From Paramuribaculum sp. (GTDB lineage: Bacteria; Bacteroidota; Bacteroidia; Bacteroidales; Muribaculaceae), in contig JAIDTT010000017.1 of the NCBI GenBank assembly GCA_029060545.1, forward strand, positions 1 through 44,603: DNA of 44,603 bases, in the 5' to 3' direction. A program made the position numbers and the translations under genes. Below, piece by piece: positions 8,361 to 16,474 of the stretch. Below the pieces are notes generated by a model. The model was not told where the DNA came from and ran no database searches. It was given only the letters and a program-made list of their open reading frames with translations. Positions within the stretch are counted from its first letter, which is position 1; every line of letters begins with the position of its first letter.

Positions 8361-11353
8361 TATTCTTCAGGATTAAGACGCGTTTCTATCATCTGGAATA
8401 TTTCGGGCTCCTGGCCGGGATAGTTCTCCTTTAGCACGCGCAGATACTCTTCTGCCTCGAAGGTCTTGCCCTGAGCGCGGAGCGCGTCGGTGTAGACTAT
8501 GAATCCGCGGGCTGTCCAGTAGTTGTATGGCGATCCTGCGTCAAGAAACGCCTTGGCTGTGGCTGCGGCGCTATCCTTGTCGCCTTGCGCGAGCTGCGCT
8601 TCGGCCAGAGCCACGGCGCTCATGGAGCCCGCCAGAACGGAAGGATTGGCACTGAGTTCAGTCCATAGGGCTATCGCGCCGCCGGTATCGCCGGTGCGGT
8701 TCAATGCCACTGCGCGGCTGTATTTCACATTGTCGAGCTCGGCCAGAGCCGAAGTCGACTGCATCAGCCACGCCGTTGCGGAGAGCACATCATTGTATCG
8801 ACCCAGATCCATAGCCGTGCGCATCAGTCCGAGATTGGCAGAAGTGGCGAGCGATGCGTCAGCCGTCATTTCGGCCAGAGCCTTATACGACGCCAGAGCC
8901 ATCTCACCTTTTCCGAGACTCTCCTCGGCTTCACCCTTGATCAGCATACCCTCTTCGGCCTGCGGAGTGTCGGGTGCGGTGGCCACGAGCTGTTCGGCAT
9001 ATTTGGCAGCTGTGCGGGTGTCGCCATTGTCCATGGATTCCGATGCAAGAATCAGCAGCGCTTCGGCCACATCGGCGCCGGCGGGATATTGCTCGACATA
9101 CGTGGCGAGCAGAGCCGTGGAGCCGGTGGAGTCGTATGAGTCCTGCGCCGCAGCAAATGCCTGCGTCTCGGCTTCGGATATGTCGATCTGCGGAGCGTCG
9201 GGCACCGAAGCGAGAAATGATGTCAGCTCGGGCAGACGGCCTTCCTCGGCATATAAGGTCTTGAGATAGGATATCGCTGAGCGCGCTTCGGTGGAAGTAG
9301 GATAGTTGGACACCACTTCACACAGCCCCTTTACAGCCTGCCCGCGACGCCCGGCATTGAGATCCGATACCGCAAGCATCAGCATCGCTTCACGAGCCTG
9401 TGATGTAGCCGGATAGTCGGTGAGCAGCCGGCGGTAAGCCTTAGAGGCATCGTCGGGATTACCCAGTGCCGTGGCCGCATCCGCCTTGGCAAGCAGAGCC
9501 GCCGGAGCATAGGCCGACGTCGGGAACTTCGTCAGCAGCAGATTCATCGACTGCGCTTTGCTGTCGTTGCGGCGCAGATAGCCGTTGACCATACCCTGCT
9601 GATATATCGCGTAGTCGCCCGTTTCCGGAAGAGCCTCGTAGGCACTCTGGTATGATGCGGCCGCATCAGTGAGGCGTCCGGCTTCGAGCTGAATGTCGGC
9701 GATGCGGTTCAGGGCGTCGGCTCGCATAGTGGCAGGAGCCTGAGAGTTGGAAGCTACCTTGCGGAAACTACCGATGGCCGCATCTCCGTTGCCCGTCTCT
9801 TTCTGGCTGTAGCCCAAGCCATAATAGGCTTGCAGCAGATTGGGGTCATTGGCAGGAGCACCGTTGATGAATGCTTTGTAAGCCTCTACAGCCTCCTCAT
9901 TGCCTCCGAGATCGTACAGCGCCATAGCCTTCCATAGCATAGCCTGCAGCGCCACCTCCTTTTCGGCGCCACGCATAGCGGCAGCCTTCTTGAAATTATC
10001 GAGCGATGCGCTCACCTCGCCGTTGCGGTACAGTTTGGAGCCTTGCAGCAGAAGCAGTCGTGCGTGTGTAGCCTTCACGTGAGCCGACGGGTTGGATATC
10101 TGACTTATGAGCTCGAGAGCGCGGTCATACTGGTCGTCGGCAAGATAGCCGTCGACGAGCGATTCGCGCACCCGGTCAGCGTGATTGCCGCGAGGATATG
10201 TTCTGACAAAATCCTCCATCATAGCCGAAGTGGCCGTGAAGGGCATACGGTTTCCGTCGAGGCGGGTCACCAGATAATTGTAGGCCGCCGATTCAGTCAC
10301 CGCATCGTCGTATTTCATACTGCGCGCCTTGTCAAAGGCCAGAGCCGCAGCCTCGCGGTCGCCCGTGCGCACGTATGCCTGTCCGAGATATAGAGCCGCA
10401 TTCTGACCCATAGCGTTTGACTCCGACGAAGCGCGCTGGAAGAGCGGTATCGCATCCGTGAAATTATCCTGATCATACTCGCTCATACCGAGTATATAGT
10501 AAGTCGTGGGGCGCACATCCTCCGCATTACACGCTGCTATGTAGCGGCGGAGATAAGATATCGCCTCACGTGATTCGCCCATCTGGAAGAGCGACTCGCC
10601 GGCGATGCGTAGCAGCTCCGGGCGGAATGCGGCTATAGCATCTGCCGTCAGAGCCTTGCGCGCACCCTCATAGGCATCCTTCCACTTACCGTCGATATAG
10701 TCCATCTGAGCCACATAGTAGGGCACCGCAGCCCCCGGCTCACTCTTCGGATCCACCTGCTCCATCCAGCGGCGCGCCTCAGCGAAATTGCCAGCCTGAT
10801 AAGCCATGTAGCCGCGGTAGAATCGGGCCGCATCGGCATACTTCCCGGAGTTGAGTAGACCATTGAAAAGATTTGCGGCCGCATCATTCTCGCCCAACAT
10901 CATATAGCTGTAGGCCAACCGGTAGGCCACATCGTCGGCAGCCGTCGACGTCAGCGCGTCACGATCCACCGCCAGATAAGCACCGATAGCATCGCCATAG
11001 GCCGCGCGGGTGAAGTGATAGTCGCCAATCGAAGCCTTCACGCTCTCCGTGAGCGGACTCTGCGGATAGAGGCGCAGATACTGTCTGAGCAGATCGAGCG
11101 ACTCATCGTCGCCACTGTAGAGCGTCGACATCGCCATATAGTAAAGTCCCCGTTCCTGCTCCGAAGCATCAGGGTGAAGCTGCGGAAGATGAGAGAGTTG
11201 ATCGATCGAACCATTGTAGAGCGTGTGGTCATACATAGCCACGCCGCGGGTCAGATATCCCGGTGCGCGCCACGAAGTAGCCTGACCGGCTGCATTCAGA
11301 GCCGCCAACAGCGTAGCCGCGCCCACGCAGCTTATAGCAATAAATCTTTTCAT
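8360..11353 (-). CDS. Large exported TPR-repeat protein
   Basis: A 997-residue protein built almost wholly of tetratricopeptide repeats, seen as repeated patterns such as YYGLGYSQKETGNGDAAIGSF, AYEALPETGDYAIYQQG and ALLAKADAATALGNPDDASK, each about 34 residues. A signal peptide (MKRFIAISCVGAATLLAALN, cleaved near AAGQA) sends it across the inner membrane, so the repeats act in the periplasm or at the outer membrane as a scaffold. The ATG at 11353 is preferred over an upstream TTG at 11362, because MKRF begins the signal peptide and a TATCTTTG -7 box lies just upstream. It leads the operon with the barrel protein, glycosyltransferase and pyrC. I know of similar TPR-barrel pairs in Bacteroidales, but not of a proven function. 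Confidence 0.82.
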   Translation of the reverse strand: MKRFIAISCVGAATLLAALNAAGQATSWRAPGYLTRGVAMYDHTLYNGSIDQLSHLPQLHPDASEQERGLYYMAMSTLYSGDDESLDLLRQYLRLYPQSPLTESVKASIGDYHFTRAAYGDAIGAYLAVDRDALTSTAADDVAYRLAYSYMMLGENDAAANLFNGLLNSGKYADAARFYRGYMAYQAGNFAEARRWMEQVDPKSEPGAAVPYYVAQMDYIDGKWKDAYEGARKALTADAIAAFRPELLRIAGESLFQMGESREAISYLRRYIAACNAEDVRPTTYYILGMSEYDQDNFTDAIPLFQRASSESNAMGQNAALYLGQAYVRTGDREAAALAFDKARSMKYDDAVTESAAYNYLVTRLDGNRMPFTATSAMMEDFVRTYPRGNHADRVRESLVDGYLADDQYDRALELISQISNPSAHVKATHARLLLLQGSKLYRNGEVSASLDNFKKAAAMRGAEKEVALQAMLWKAMALYDLGGNEEAVEAYKAFINGAPANDPNLLQAYYGLGYSQKETGNGDAAIGSFRKVASNSQAPATMRADALNRIADIQLEAGRLTDAAASYQSAYEALPETGDYAIYQQGMVNGYLRRNDSKAQSMNLLLTKFPTSAYAPAALLAKADAATALGNPDDASKAYRRLLTDYPATSQAREAMLMLAVSDLNAGRRGQAVKGLCEVVSNYPTSTEARSAISYLKTLYAEEGRLPELTSFLASVPDAPQIDISEAETQAFAAAQDSYDSTGSTALLATYVEQYPAGADVAEALLILASESMDNGDTRTAAKYAEQLVATAPDTPQAEEGMLIKGEAEESLGKGEMALASYKALAEMTADASLATSANLGLMRTAMDLGRYNDVLSATAWLMQSTSALAELDNVKYSRAVALNRTGDTGGAIALWTELSANPSVLAGSMSAVALAEAQLAQGDKDSAAATAKAFLDAGSPYNYWTARGFIVYTDALRAQGKTFEAEEYLRVLKENYPGQEPEIFQMIETRLNPEE

Positions 11354-11373
11354 CAGAGGCAATATATATTTTG

Positions 11374-11381
11374 CAAAGATA
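11374..11381 (-). promoter_or_regulatory. -7 box (TATCTTTG) for the TPR-pyrC operon
   Basis: CAAAGATA on + reads TATCTTTG on -, a perfect TAnnTTTG. It lies about 20 bases before the ATG at 11353, giving a very short leader. No clear -33 TTG element was found. Confidence 0.6.
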
Positions 11382-11488
11382 ATTCACTTTCCGCATAATA
11401 TCACCATCGCCCCAGCGAAAATTCACCAAGTCCGTTTTCAGTCGGTCCTGGGCTGATTGGTCGACCCACAGCGGCCGAGATGCCGCGG

Positions 11489-12168
11489 TCAGAGGGCAGG
11501 GAAGTAGGTGTGCTCCGGGGTGTAGAGATCGTCGGAGAAGTGGTTGATATCGTAGATTTTCTCGAATCCTTCATAGCATTCGAGCAATTCGACGTAAAGC
11601 GGTTCGTATACGCCGGGCCATGACAAAGGCTTTTCCTCCATCTCACCACGCAGCGCGCCGATGCCTTCTACCCAATAGTCGTGATCCTCGCAGCCTTCAC
11701 GCTGCACACGTATGGCGCGTCGTGTCTTGCCTTCGAGCACTATTGTGCCGTAGCTTTGCAGTAAATAGTCATACTTGCTCATACGGAGGTCGTCGGGGTC
11801 TACTGTAAAGCTTAGATACGGTTCGTTGTTCCTGTTGAAGTTTATTCTATACAGAGTGCCTCCATTCTCTATATAAAATCCTCTCGCGGATTCAAGATTG
11901 TTGTAGTTGGAGTTAATGTTGTAGAACGACCACGATTTCTTGCCGTCAAACGTCTGTCCGTTGTATGCGCAAATCTCTGTCCACGTTTTGTTTTTGCTTT
12001 GACATTCGGGATTATACACGCTGCGGCGCACCCACTTCTTGTTTTCGCCAAACAAGGTGCGTATTTTTTACGGTATTCACGAGTGATGGGATGTATGGCG
12101 GGGTGATCAATCCGCTGTAGTTGTAGTCAGTGGGATCCCGGCTGACGCTGTGATTTACCGGGTGGGTA
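11489..12168 (-). pseudogene. Frameshifted, 5'-truncated hypothetical gene
   Basis: Two - strand frames join into one protein-like reading. Upstream frame: TDYNYSGLITPPYIPSLVNT (about 12064-12168). Downstream frame: FGENKKWVRRSVYNPECQ to DLYTPEHTYFPAL (11489-12055). They are out of register by one base at a run of six T (12064-12069 on +). Dropping one base reads on smoothly as VNTVKIRTLFGENKK. The downstream part alone has no ATG start, only TTG, and TAA precedes it. The upstream frame runs into the end of the ATPase gene and shows no signal peptide, so the true 5' end seems lost. The product is rich in aromatic and acidic residues (GFYIENGGTLYRINF) and resembles exported hypothetical proteins of Muribaculaceae. 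A sequencing error in the T-run could explain the shift but not the missing start. Confidence 0.55.
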
Positions 12169-13491
12169 TCAATGCGATGGCTCGAGGATCTGCCCATTCT
12201 GAAAGTAGAACGGGATGGAGAATAATGGGTAATTGGTGAGAGTGCTTTGGCGCTTGAATCCGGCGAGAGAAAAACGGATACCTCTATATTCGGGATTGTC
12301 TTTAATAAACTGGCTCAATGACTTACCTCTCACATTCACGGAGGCTTTTACCTCCACGGGAATCGGGCCGTCGGCGGGTGTCGAAATTACGAAGTCGAGC
12401 TCTGCCGGCGTATTTGTATTCGACCAATAATATGGCTTGAAATCGGCGGCCACCAACTGCTGGCATACGTATTGCTCGGTGAGCATTCCCCTGAACTCGA
12501 CCAATGATTCAGGTGACAGCAGGAGCGAAGCAGCGTCTACTCCGGCCATACATCCGAGGAGCCCTACGTCCAGGAAGAAGAGTTTGAACGCTACAATATC
12601 TTGGTAGAATGTCAGAGGAGTGGCGATTTTGGATACGCGCGGTACTTTGTAAACCAGTCCGGCATCTGCCAACCACTGTATTGCAAGCTCAAAATCGGCT
12701 GCTCTGGCTCCCGGCTTGGCCGCCCCATATACAAACCGCTTGTTTTCTTTCGCCAACTGCGATGGAAGTGACGCGAGCACCTGTCCGATACGTATCGATT
12801 CACGCTTCGATGCGTGCTTGGAGATGTCGCGCCTATAAGCCTCAAACAGATTCACCTGAAGCCTTCGCACTTCGGTAAGATCATTATTCCTGATAAAAGA
12901 GCTGACCACTTCAGGCATCCCCCCCACGAAATAATATCTCCTCAACAGATCGGTAAGTTTGGCGTCGAAAGGTGCTACCATTTGCGGATCACGATGCTCA
13001 AGTATATCCGTAAATGCGCCTTCACCAACACCGTCAATAAACTCCTCAAAGTCCATCGGATATAAATTCAGCATATCAATCATGCCGACGGGGAAGGACT
13101 CATGCTCCGACAATGTGACGCCAAGCAACGAACCGGCTGCTATCACATGATACTCCGAGGCTTTCTCTCTGAAATATTTCAGGCTGTGCAATCCTCGCGG
13201 AGCCTCTTGCAATTCATCGAGTATTATCAACGTACGACCCGAGACAATAGACTGCCCCGATATCGCTTGAAAACTCAGTAAGAGCCGATCTATATCATAA
13301 TCGTTAACAAACAATTCGCGGGTGAGAGGCTCGTCATCGCAGTTGATATAGACATAGTTATCGTATTCATTTTTGCCAAACTCTTTCATCAACCAGGTTT
13401 TACCTACCTGACGTGCTCCGAGCAGCAACAATGGTTTGCGATCTTTCGATTCTTTCCATTCCAGCAGTTTGCGATACAGTTTTCTTTTCAT
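12169..13491 (-). CDS. AAA_14/DUF4143 ATPase
   Basis: A 440-residue P-loop ATPase. Walker A is GARQVGKT at residues 25-32; Walker B is TLIILDELQEA near residue 110, followed by the AAGSLLGV sensor region typical of AAA_14. The C-terminal half is the DUF4143 domain and ends with ELDFVIS ... PIPVEVKASVN, a PD-(D/E)xK-like core (D and ExK). The family is common in bacteria and archaea and often sits alone in accessory DNA. Proposed roles include stress or mobile-element biology, but no reaction is established. The gene is intact, with its stop just before the gene remnant. Three phased repeats lie directly upstream of its start (13521-13603), so it may be under dedicated control. Composition is intermediate between the AT-rich flank and the core genes. 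Confidence 0.88.
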   Translation of the reverse strand: MKRKLYRKLLEWKESKDRKPLLLLGARQVGKTWLMKEFGKNEYDNYVYINCDDEPLTRELFVNDYDIDRLLLSFQAISGQSIVSGRTLIILDELQEAPRGLHSLKYFREKASEYHVIAAGSLLGVTLSEHESFPVGMIDMLNLYPMDFEEFIDGVGEGAFTDILEHRDPQMVAPFDAKLTDLLRRYYFVGGMPEVVSSFIRNNDLTEVRRLQVNLFEAYRRDISKHASKRESIRIGQVLASLPSQLAKENKRFVYGAAKPGARAADFELAIQWLADAGLVYKVPRVSKIATPLTFYQDIVAFKLFFLDVGLLGCMAGVDAASLLLSPESLVEFRGMLTEQYVCQQLVAADFKPYYWSNTNTPAELDFVISTPADGPIPVEVKASVNVRGKSLSQFIKDNPEYRGIRFSLAGFKRQSTLTNYPLFSIPFYFQNGQILEPSH

Positions 13492-13513
13492 TTAATATTA
13501 TATTGATAATGTG

Positions 13514-13521
13514 CAAATTTA
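13514..13521 (-). promoter_or_regulatory. -7 box (TAAATTTG) for the AAA_14/DUF4143 gene
   Basis: CAAATTTA on + reads TAAATTTG on -, 22 bases upstream of the ATG at 13491. It sits in a near-palindrome GTGCAAATTTACAC and directly abuts the first of three phased repeats. Confidence 0.55.
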
Positions 13522-13603
13522 CACAAATTCGATGATAGTTTGTGATAAAAACTACACAAATCTGATGATTCGTTTTGTTAAAACATACACAAATCAGAGG
13601 ATA
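13521..13603 (+). repeat. Three direct repeats with exact 33-bp spacing
   Basis: Copies begin at 13521, 13554 and 13587, each starting ACACAAAT. The first two continue NNGATGAT; the third reads CAGAGGAT. The first two units also match through much of the remaining 17 bases, including a shared AAAA tract. A 33-bp period is close to three helical turns, so bound proteins would face the same side. The array lies immediately upstream of the -7 box of the ATPase gene, which suggests an operator. Confidence 0.7.
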
Positions 13604-13671
13604 AATCGGAGGAATGCATAATACATAATGCCCAATCAAGAAATGGGGAATTTGGAATGTTGAATTTTGTC

Positions 13672-13704
13672 GGAGCCAGGATTGCTACGCAATCTGTAGG
13701 CTCC
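13672..13704. repeat. Nested inverted repeat
   Basis: GGAGCC (13672-13677) pairs with GGCTCC (13699-13704), and inside it GATTGC (13679-13685 region) pairs with GCAATC (13689-13694) around a three-base loop. There is no T-run on either side, so it is not an obvious terminator. It could be a small mobile palindrome or a structured RNA fragment. Confidence 0.5.
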
Positions 13705-13762
13705 GTTCCCGGCTGACGCAATGGAAATAATTTTGAATGCGGGATGTTGAAGTGTAAGGCGC

Positions 13763-13792
13763 TGATGTTGATTGATGTTGATTGACGTTGAT
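13763..13792 (+). repeat. 10-bp tandem repeat, three copies
   Basis: TGATGTTGAT occurs twice without gaps and a third time as TGACGTTGAT. It lies in non-coding DNA. It may be a short variable tandem array. Confidence 0.75.
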
Positions 13793-13891
13793 TGGACAGT
13801 TGAAAGGATAAGTATTCAATTTTTGAAATCAAATTTTCAAGCATAAGTACACGACGAAATGCATTTTTAACATTTTGCCATAGAAAAAATG

Positions 13892-13919
13892 AAGAGGCTG
13901 CGCGTGGGCGCAGCCTCTT
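13892..13919. terminator. Strong bidirectional intrinsic terminator
   Basis: AAGAGGCTGCGC (13892-13903) pairs perfectly with GCGCAGCCTCTT (13908-13919) around a GTGG loop. T-rich tracts flank both sides (TTTTT on +, ATTTTTT on -). On - it ends the SusC/SusD/lipoprotein operon 30 bases after the last stop. Confidence 0.9.
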
Positions 13920-13948
13920 TTTAGTAATTTATGGAATGATCCGTTGGA

Positions 13949-14884
13949 TTATTCGCGATCCCAGGTTACATCATAGTATCCATTCCAGTAGCCCAGACCT
14001 CCAAGATAACCACCGGTGCCGTTCTGAGCCATAGCGTAGCCCATAAGAGCGTATTGCTCGGGCCAGATTAGCTGCGATTCATCTTCGTTGATATCTATTG
14101 CAAGAGTTCCGCGACTATATGCACCTCCTTCATAAAGGTCTAATGCATAGAGAAGGATATCAAGGATGTATGTGCCGTTACCATAATTGTAGTCAGCAAG
14201 CATAACTTGTCCGAGGGGTACTGCCAGCGCGGGTGTGCCGTCGGAGTATTGTGTCAGATAAGCCTTGAAGGAATATGTGTTGCTGTCGCCAACGGCGCGG
14301 AAACTGATGGTGAGTTCTTCGCCATAGCCTTCTTCACCGGGGTTAACGCCGGAAACAGTAGCCATACATACGGTAGGTACTTCGTCATCTTCGAAGGGAT
14401 CGAGGCCATTCATTGTCCAACTACCCTGCAGACGGCCATAGAGAAGCGCATCGTTGTCCTTAATAGTTACCTGGCATGTGGAAGTCTGACCCTTTGTCGC
14501 TCCGCTTACGTTGGTAATGGCGAGATCAAATTTACGGTCATCATTGAGGAAACGGTCGTTTACGACCTTCAGCTCGATGTAACCAACATCCTGACCTTCG
14601 CCTATGATGAGGCGCTTGTCAGTGAGAAGATAATGGATGTCTTCTTTGGCAGGTGTCTGGCCAACCTCGGTCACGGTGACGTTCATCGAGATTTTTCCAT
14701 TTGTCTTGCCGGTTACCTTCACGGGGATTTTCACCAGACCGTCGGTTTCTTCGAGCGACAAGGTGGCGGTCTCGAAGTTTACTGTCACTCCGGATGCGGT
14801 GTTCATGCCGGAGTCATCGTCGTCGGAGCAGGCCGTCAGAGTGAGGGCTGCAAGGGCGATGGCAAATATTTTATTTAATTTCAT
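13949..14884 (-). CDS. Surface lipoprotein with Calx-beta-like domain (SusE/F position)
   Basis: This 311-residue lipoprotein has signal MKLNKIFAIALAALTLTAC with the lipobox Cys at residue 19. The acidic run after it (CSDDDD) fits the Bacteroidetes lipoprotein export signal for surface display. Residues about 30-150 look like a Calx-beta domain: VNFETATLSLEETDG, DIHYLLTDKRLIIGEGQ and TCQVTIKDND. The second half is beta-rich with many Tyr, Trp and Gly (YNYGNGTYILDILLY, YWNGYYDVTWD), suited to binding a ligand. It follows SusD by 30 bases, the usual slot for a SusE/SusF-type glycan- or peptide-binding partner. The ligand cannot be told from sequence. Confidence 0.78.
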   Translation of the reverse strand: MKLNKIFAIALAALTLTACSDDDDSGMNTASGVTVNFETATLSLEETDGLVKIPVKVTGKTNGKISMNVTVTEVGQTPAKEDIHYLLTDKRLIIGEGQDVGYIELKVVNDRFLNDDRKFDLAITNVSGATKGQTSTCQVTIKDNDALLYGRLQGSWTMNGLDPFEDDEVPTVCMATVSGVNPGEEGYGEELTISFRAVGDSNTYSFKAYLTQYSDGTPALAVPLGQVMLADYNYGNGTYILDILLYALDLYEGGAYSRGTLAIDINEDESQLIWPEQYALMGYAMAQNGTGGYLGGLGYWNGYYDVTWDRE

Positions 14885-14914
14885 ATTGTACTATTGATTT
14901 ATAGTTACACACTA

Positions 14915-16456
14915 TTAATAGCCGGGGTTCTGCTGACCAGCGAGGTTGGGGTTGGTTGTCATTTCAGCAGAGGGGATAGGCCATACGAGCTGATAAGCGC
15001 CGGGCTGATAACCGTAGGTATTTGTGCCGAGGTCAATGATGAAGCCGGGCATTGTGGAGAGGCTTGCGGGATAGGCGGAAGTACGGGTGGAGGCAATGTT
15101 CCAACGACGGAGCTGACCGAGACGGAAACCTTCACCAATGAACTCCTTAACCCACTGGTCGCGTATTTCAGTAGTGAGTGCTGCGCCGGTAAGAGTCTGA
15201 GGAGTATAGTTGCTTACACGTTCACCAATGAATTCGTTGAGATAATCCGAGGCGTCTGCCTTACCCAGAGCTGCACCGGCCTCTGCAAGGATGAGGTACT
15301 GCTCAGATGTACGGAAGGGCTTGGGAAGATTCTTGAATTCATTGTAATTGCCACTATTGTAGGTAGATTTACCGGGGAACTTATTGAATCGGAGTACTGT
15401 CAGCGATGCGCCCGAGAACTTCACGCTGGTTGTGGAGAAGAATGCAGAAAGGCGGATGTCGTCGGAAGTATACTTATTGTATGCGTTGGCAGTTGCAGTC
15501 CACAATACGTTGTTGGGGCTACCCTGATTGAACATAGTATAAGCTGTGACTGAGCCACGCTGCGAAGCATCGCCATAAGGCTGGAAGATGAGCTCGGAGC
15601 CTGCGTCGTTGCGCCACATACCGGTGTAGCTTGCACGGGTGGTGAGGGGGAACTCGCCGGAGTCAATGATTTCCTTAGCGGTGTTGTAGGCAACGAGGAG
15701 TGAAGCCTGAGTACCTTTCCAGAGAGCTACACGAGCCTTGAGAGCTTTAGCAGCATAGGAGTTGAGGTAGCCATTGCCACCTGCTACGAGAGCGCTCATA
15801 TCGTTTTCTTCCCATGCTTCGAGGCCTTCGATAGCAAGTTTGAGGTCTTCCTCGATCTGGGTGTATGATTCCTCAAGGGTGCTACGTGAAGGATAGGTGC
15901 CACGATTCTGGCTGGGCTGATATTTCACTACCAAAGGTATACCGGTGTGGGGCTTGGAAGCGGTAGAGGCATCGTAGTTGCCGCACCAGTAGTACACAAG
16001 CAGAGAGTTGTAGTAGGCACGCATGAAGTATGCTTCAGCAATGTCGCGATCGATAGTAGCAAGGTCTTCAGCTGTAAGGGTTTCTTCCTTGGCTGTTTTG
16101 AATTCGGTCACTGCTTCGAGGAAGAAGTTGGTCTGCATCAGTCCGGAATAGAGACCGTAGAAGATGCCTTCGACATCTTCGTTGTTGGTCTTCAGCTGGC
16201 CGGTAAGGAATTCGAGATAGGAGTTACCGGAGTTGCGGGTTGCGATGAAGAGGTCGGTCTGCAAGTCGGAGAGTGTGGTGTAACCGCCGCCACTGCGACC
16301 ACGCAGGAAGGAATAGAGGCCGTTGCGGAGCGAGTGTACGTCGGCCATTTTGGTACAGGCGTTGTTGATGTCGATGCTGCCGTCGGGAGCCTCGTCCATG
16401 TTGCACGAGGTAAGTACGGCTGCCGCCATGAATATGCTTAATAATATTTTTTTCAT
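14915..16456 (-). CDS. SusD/RagB family nutrient-binding lipoprotein
   Basis: A 513-residue SusD-like protein that caps the SusC channel at the cell surface and captures glycan or peptide. Signal MKKILLSIFMAAAVLTSC gives a lipobox Cys at 18, followed by NMDE. The N-terminal SusD-like region contains DVHSLRNGLYSFLRG and the helical RAYYNSLLVYYWCGNYD segment (TPR-like scaffold). The C-terminal RagB part has FRTSEQYLILAEAGAALG, VKEFIGEGFRLGQLRRWN and ends LVWPIPSAEMTTNPNLAGQ with NPGY, the common SusD ending. It lies 18 bases after SusC and before the lipoprotein, so the three are one operon. The substrate is unknown because no enzyme gene is linked. Confidence 0.95.
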   Translation of the reverse strand: MKKILLSIFMAAAVLTSCNMDEAPDGSIDINNACTKMADVHSLRNGLYSFLRGRSGGGYTTLSDLQTDLFIATRNSGNSYLEFLTGQLKTNNEDVEGIFYGLYSGLMQTNFFLEAVTEFKTAKEETLTAEDLATIDRDIAEAYFMRAYYNSLLVYYWCGNYDASTASKPHTGIPLVVKYQPSQNRGTYPSRSTLEESYTQIEEDLKLAIEGLEAWEENDMSALVAGGNGYLNSYAAKALKARVALWKGTQASLLVAYNTAKEIIDSGEFPLTTRASYTGMWRNDAGSELIFQPYGDASQRGSVTAYTMFNQGSPNNVLWTATANAYNKYTSDDIRLSAFFSTTSVKFSGASLTVLRFNKFPGKSTYNSGNYNEFKNLPKPFRTSEQYLILAEAGAALGKADASDYLNEFIGERVSNYTPQTLTGAALTTEIRDQWVKEFIGEGFRLGQLRRWNIASTRTSAYPASLSTMPGFIIDLGTNTYGYQPGAYQLVWPIPSAEMTTNPNLAGQQNPGY

Positions 16457-16474
16457 AATCGGATTGTCTACAAA

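Larger units (their letters stand above)
13604..13891. other. Gene-free AT-rich spacer with small repeats
   Basis: No coding region is supported here. It holds a nested hairpin at 13672-13704 (GGAGCC...GGCTCC around GATTGC-tac-GCAATC). It also holds a 10-bp tandem triplication, TGATGTTGAT, at 13763-13792 with one mismatch in the third copy, and loosely repeated words such as GAATGTTGA. It looks like decayed accessory DNA. Confidence 0.5.

Noticed and set aside
13539-13560. Rex or Crp binding site TTTGTG-N10-CACAAA
   Set aside because: Rex sites have an eight-base spacer between TTGTG and CACAA; here it is ten. The palindrome arises from the 33-bp repeats.
13521-13603. Short CRISPR array
   Set aside because: There are only three degenerate repeats, unit similarity continues into the would-be spacers, and there are no cas genes.
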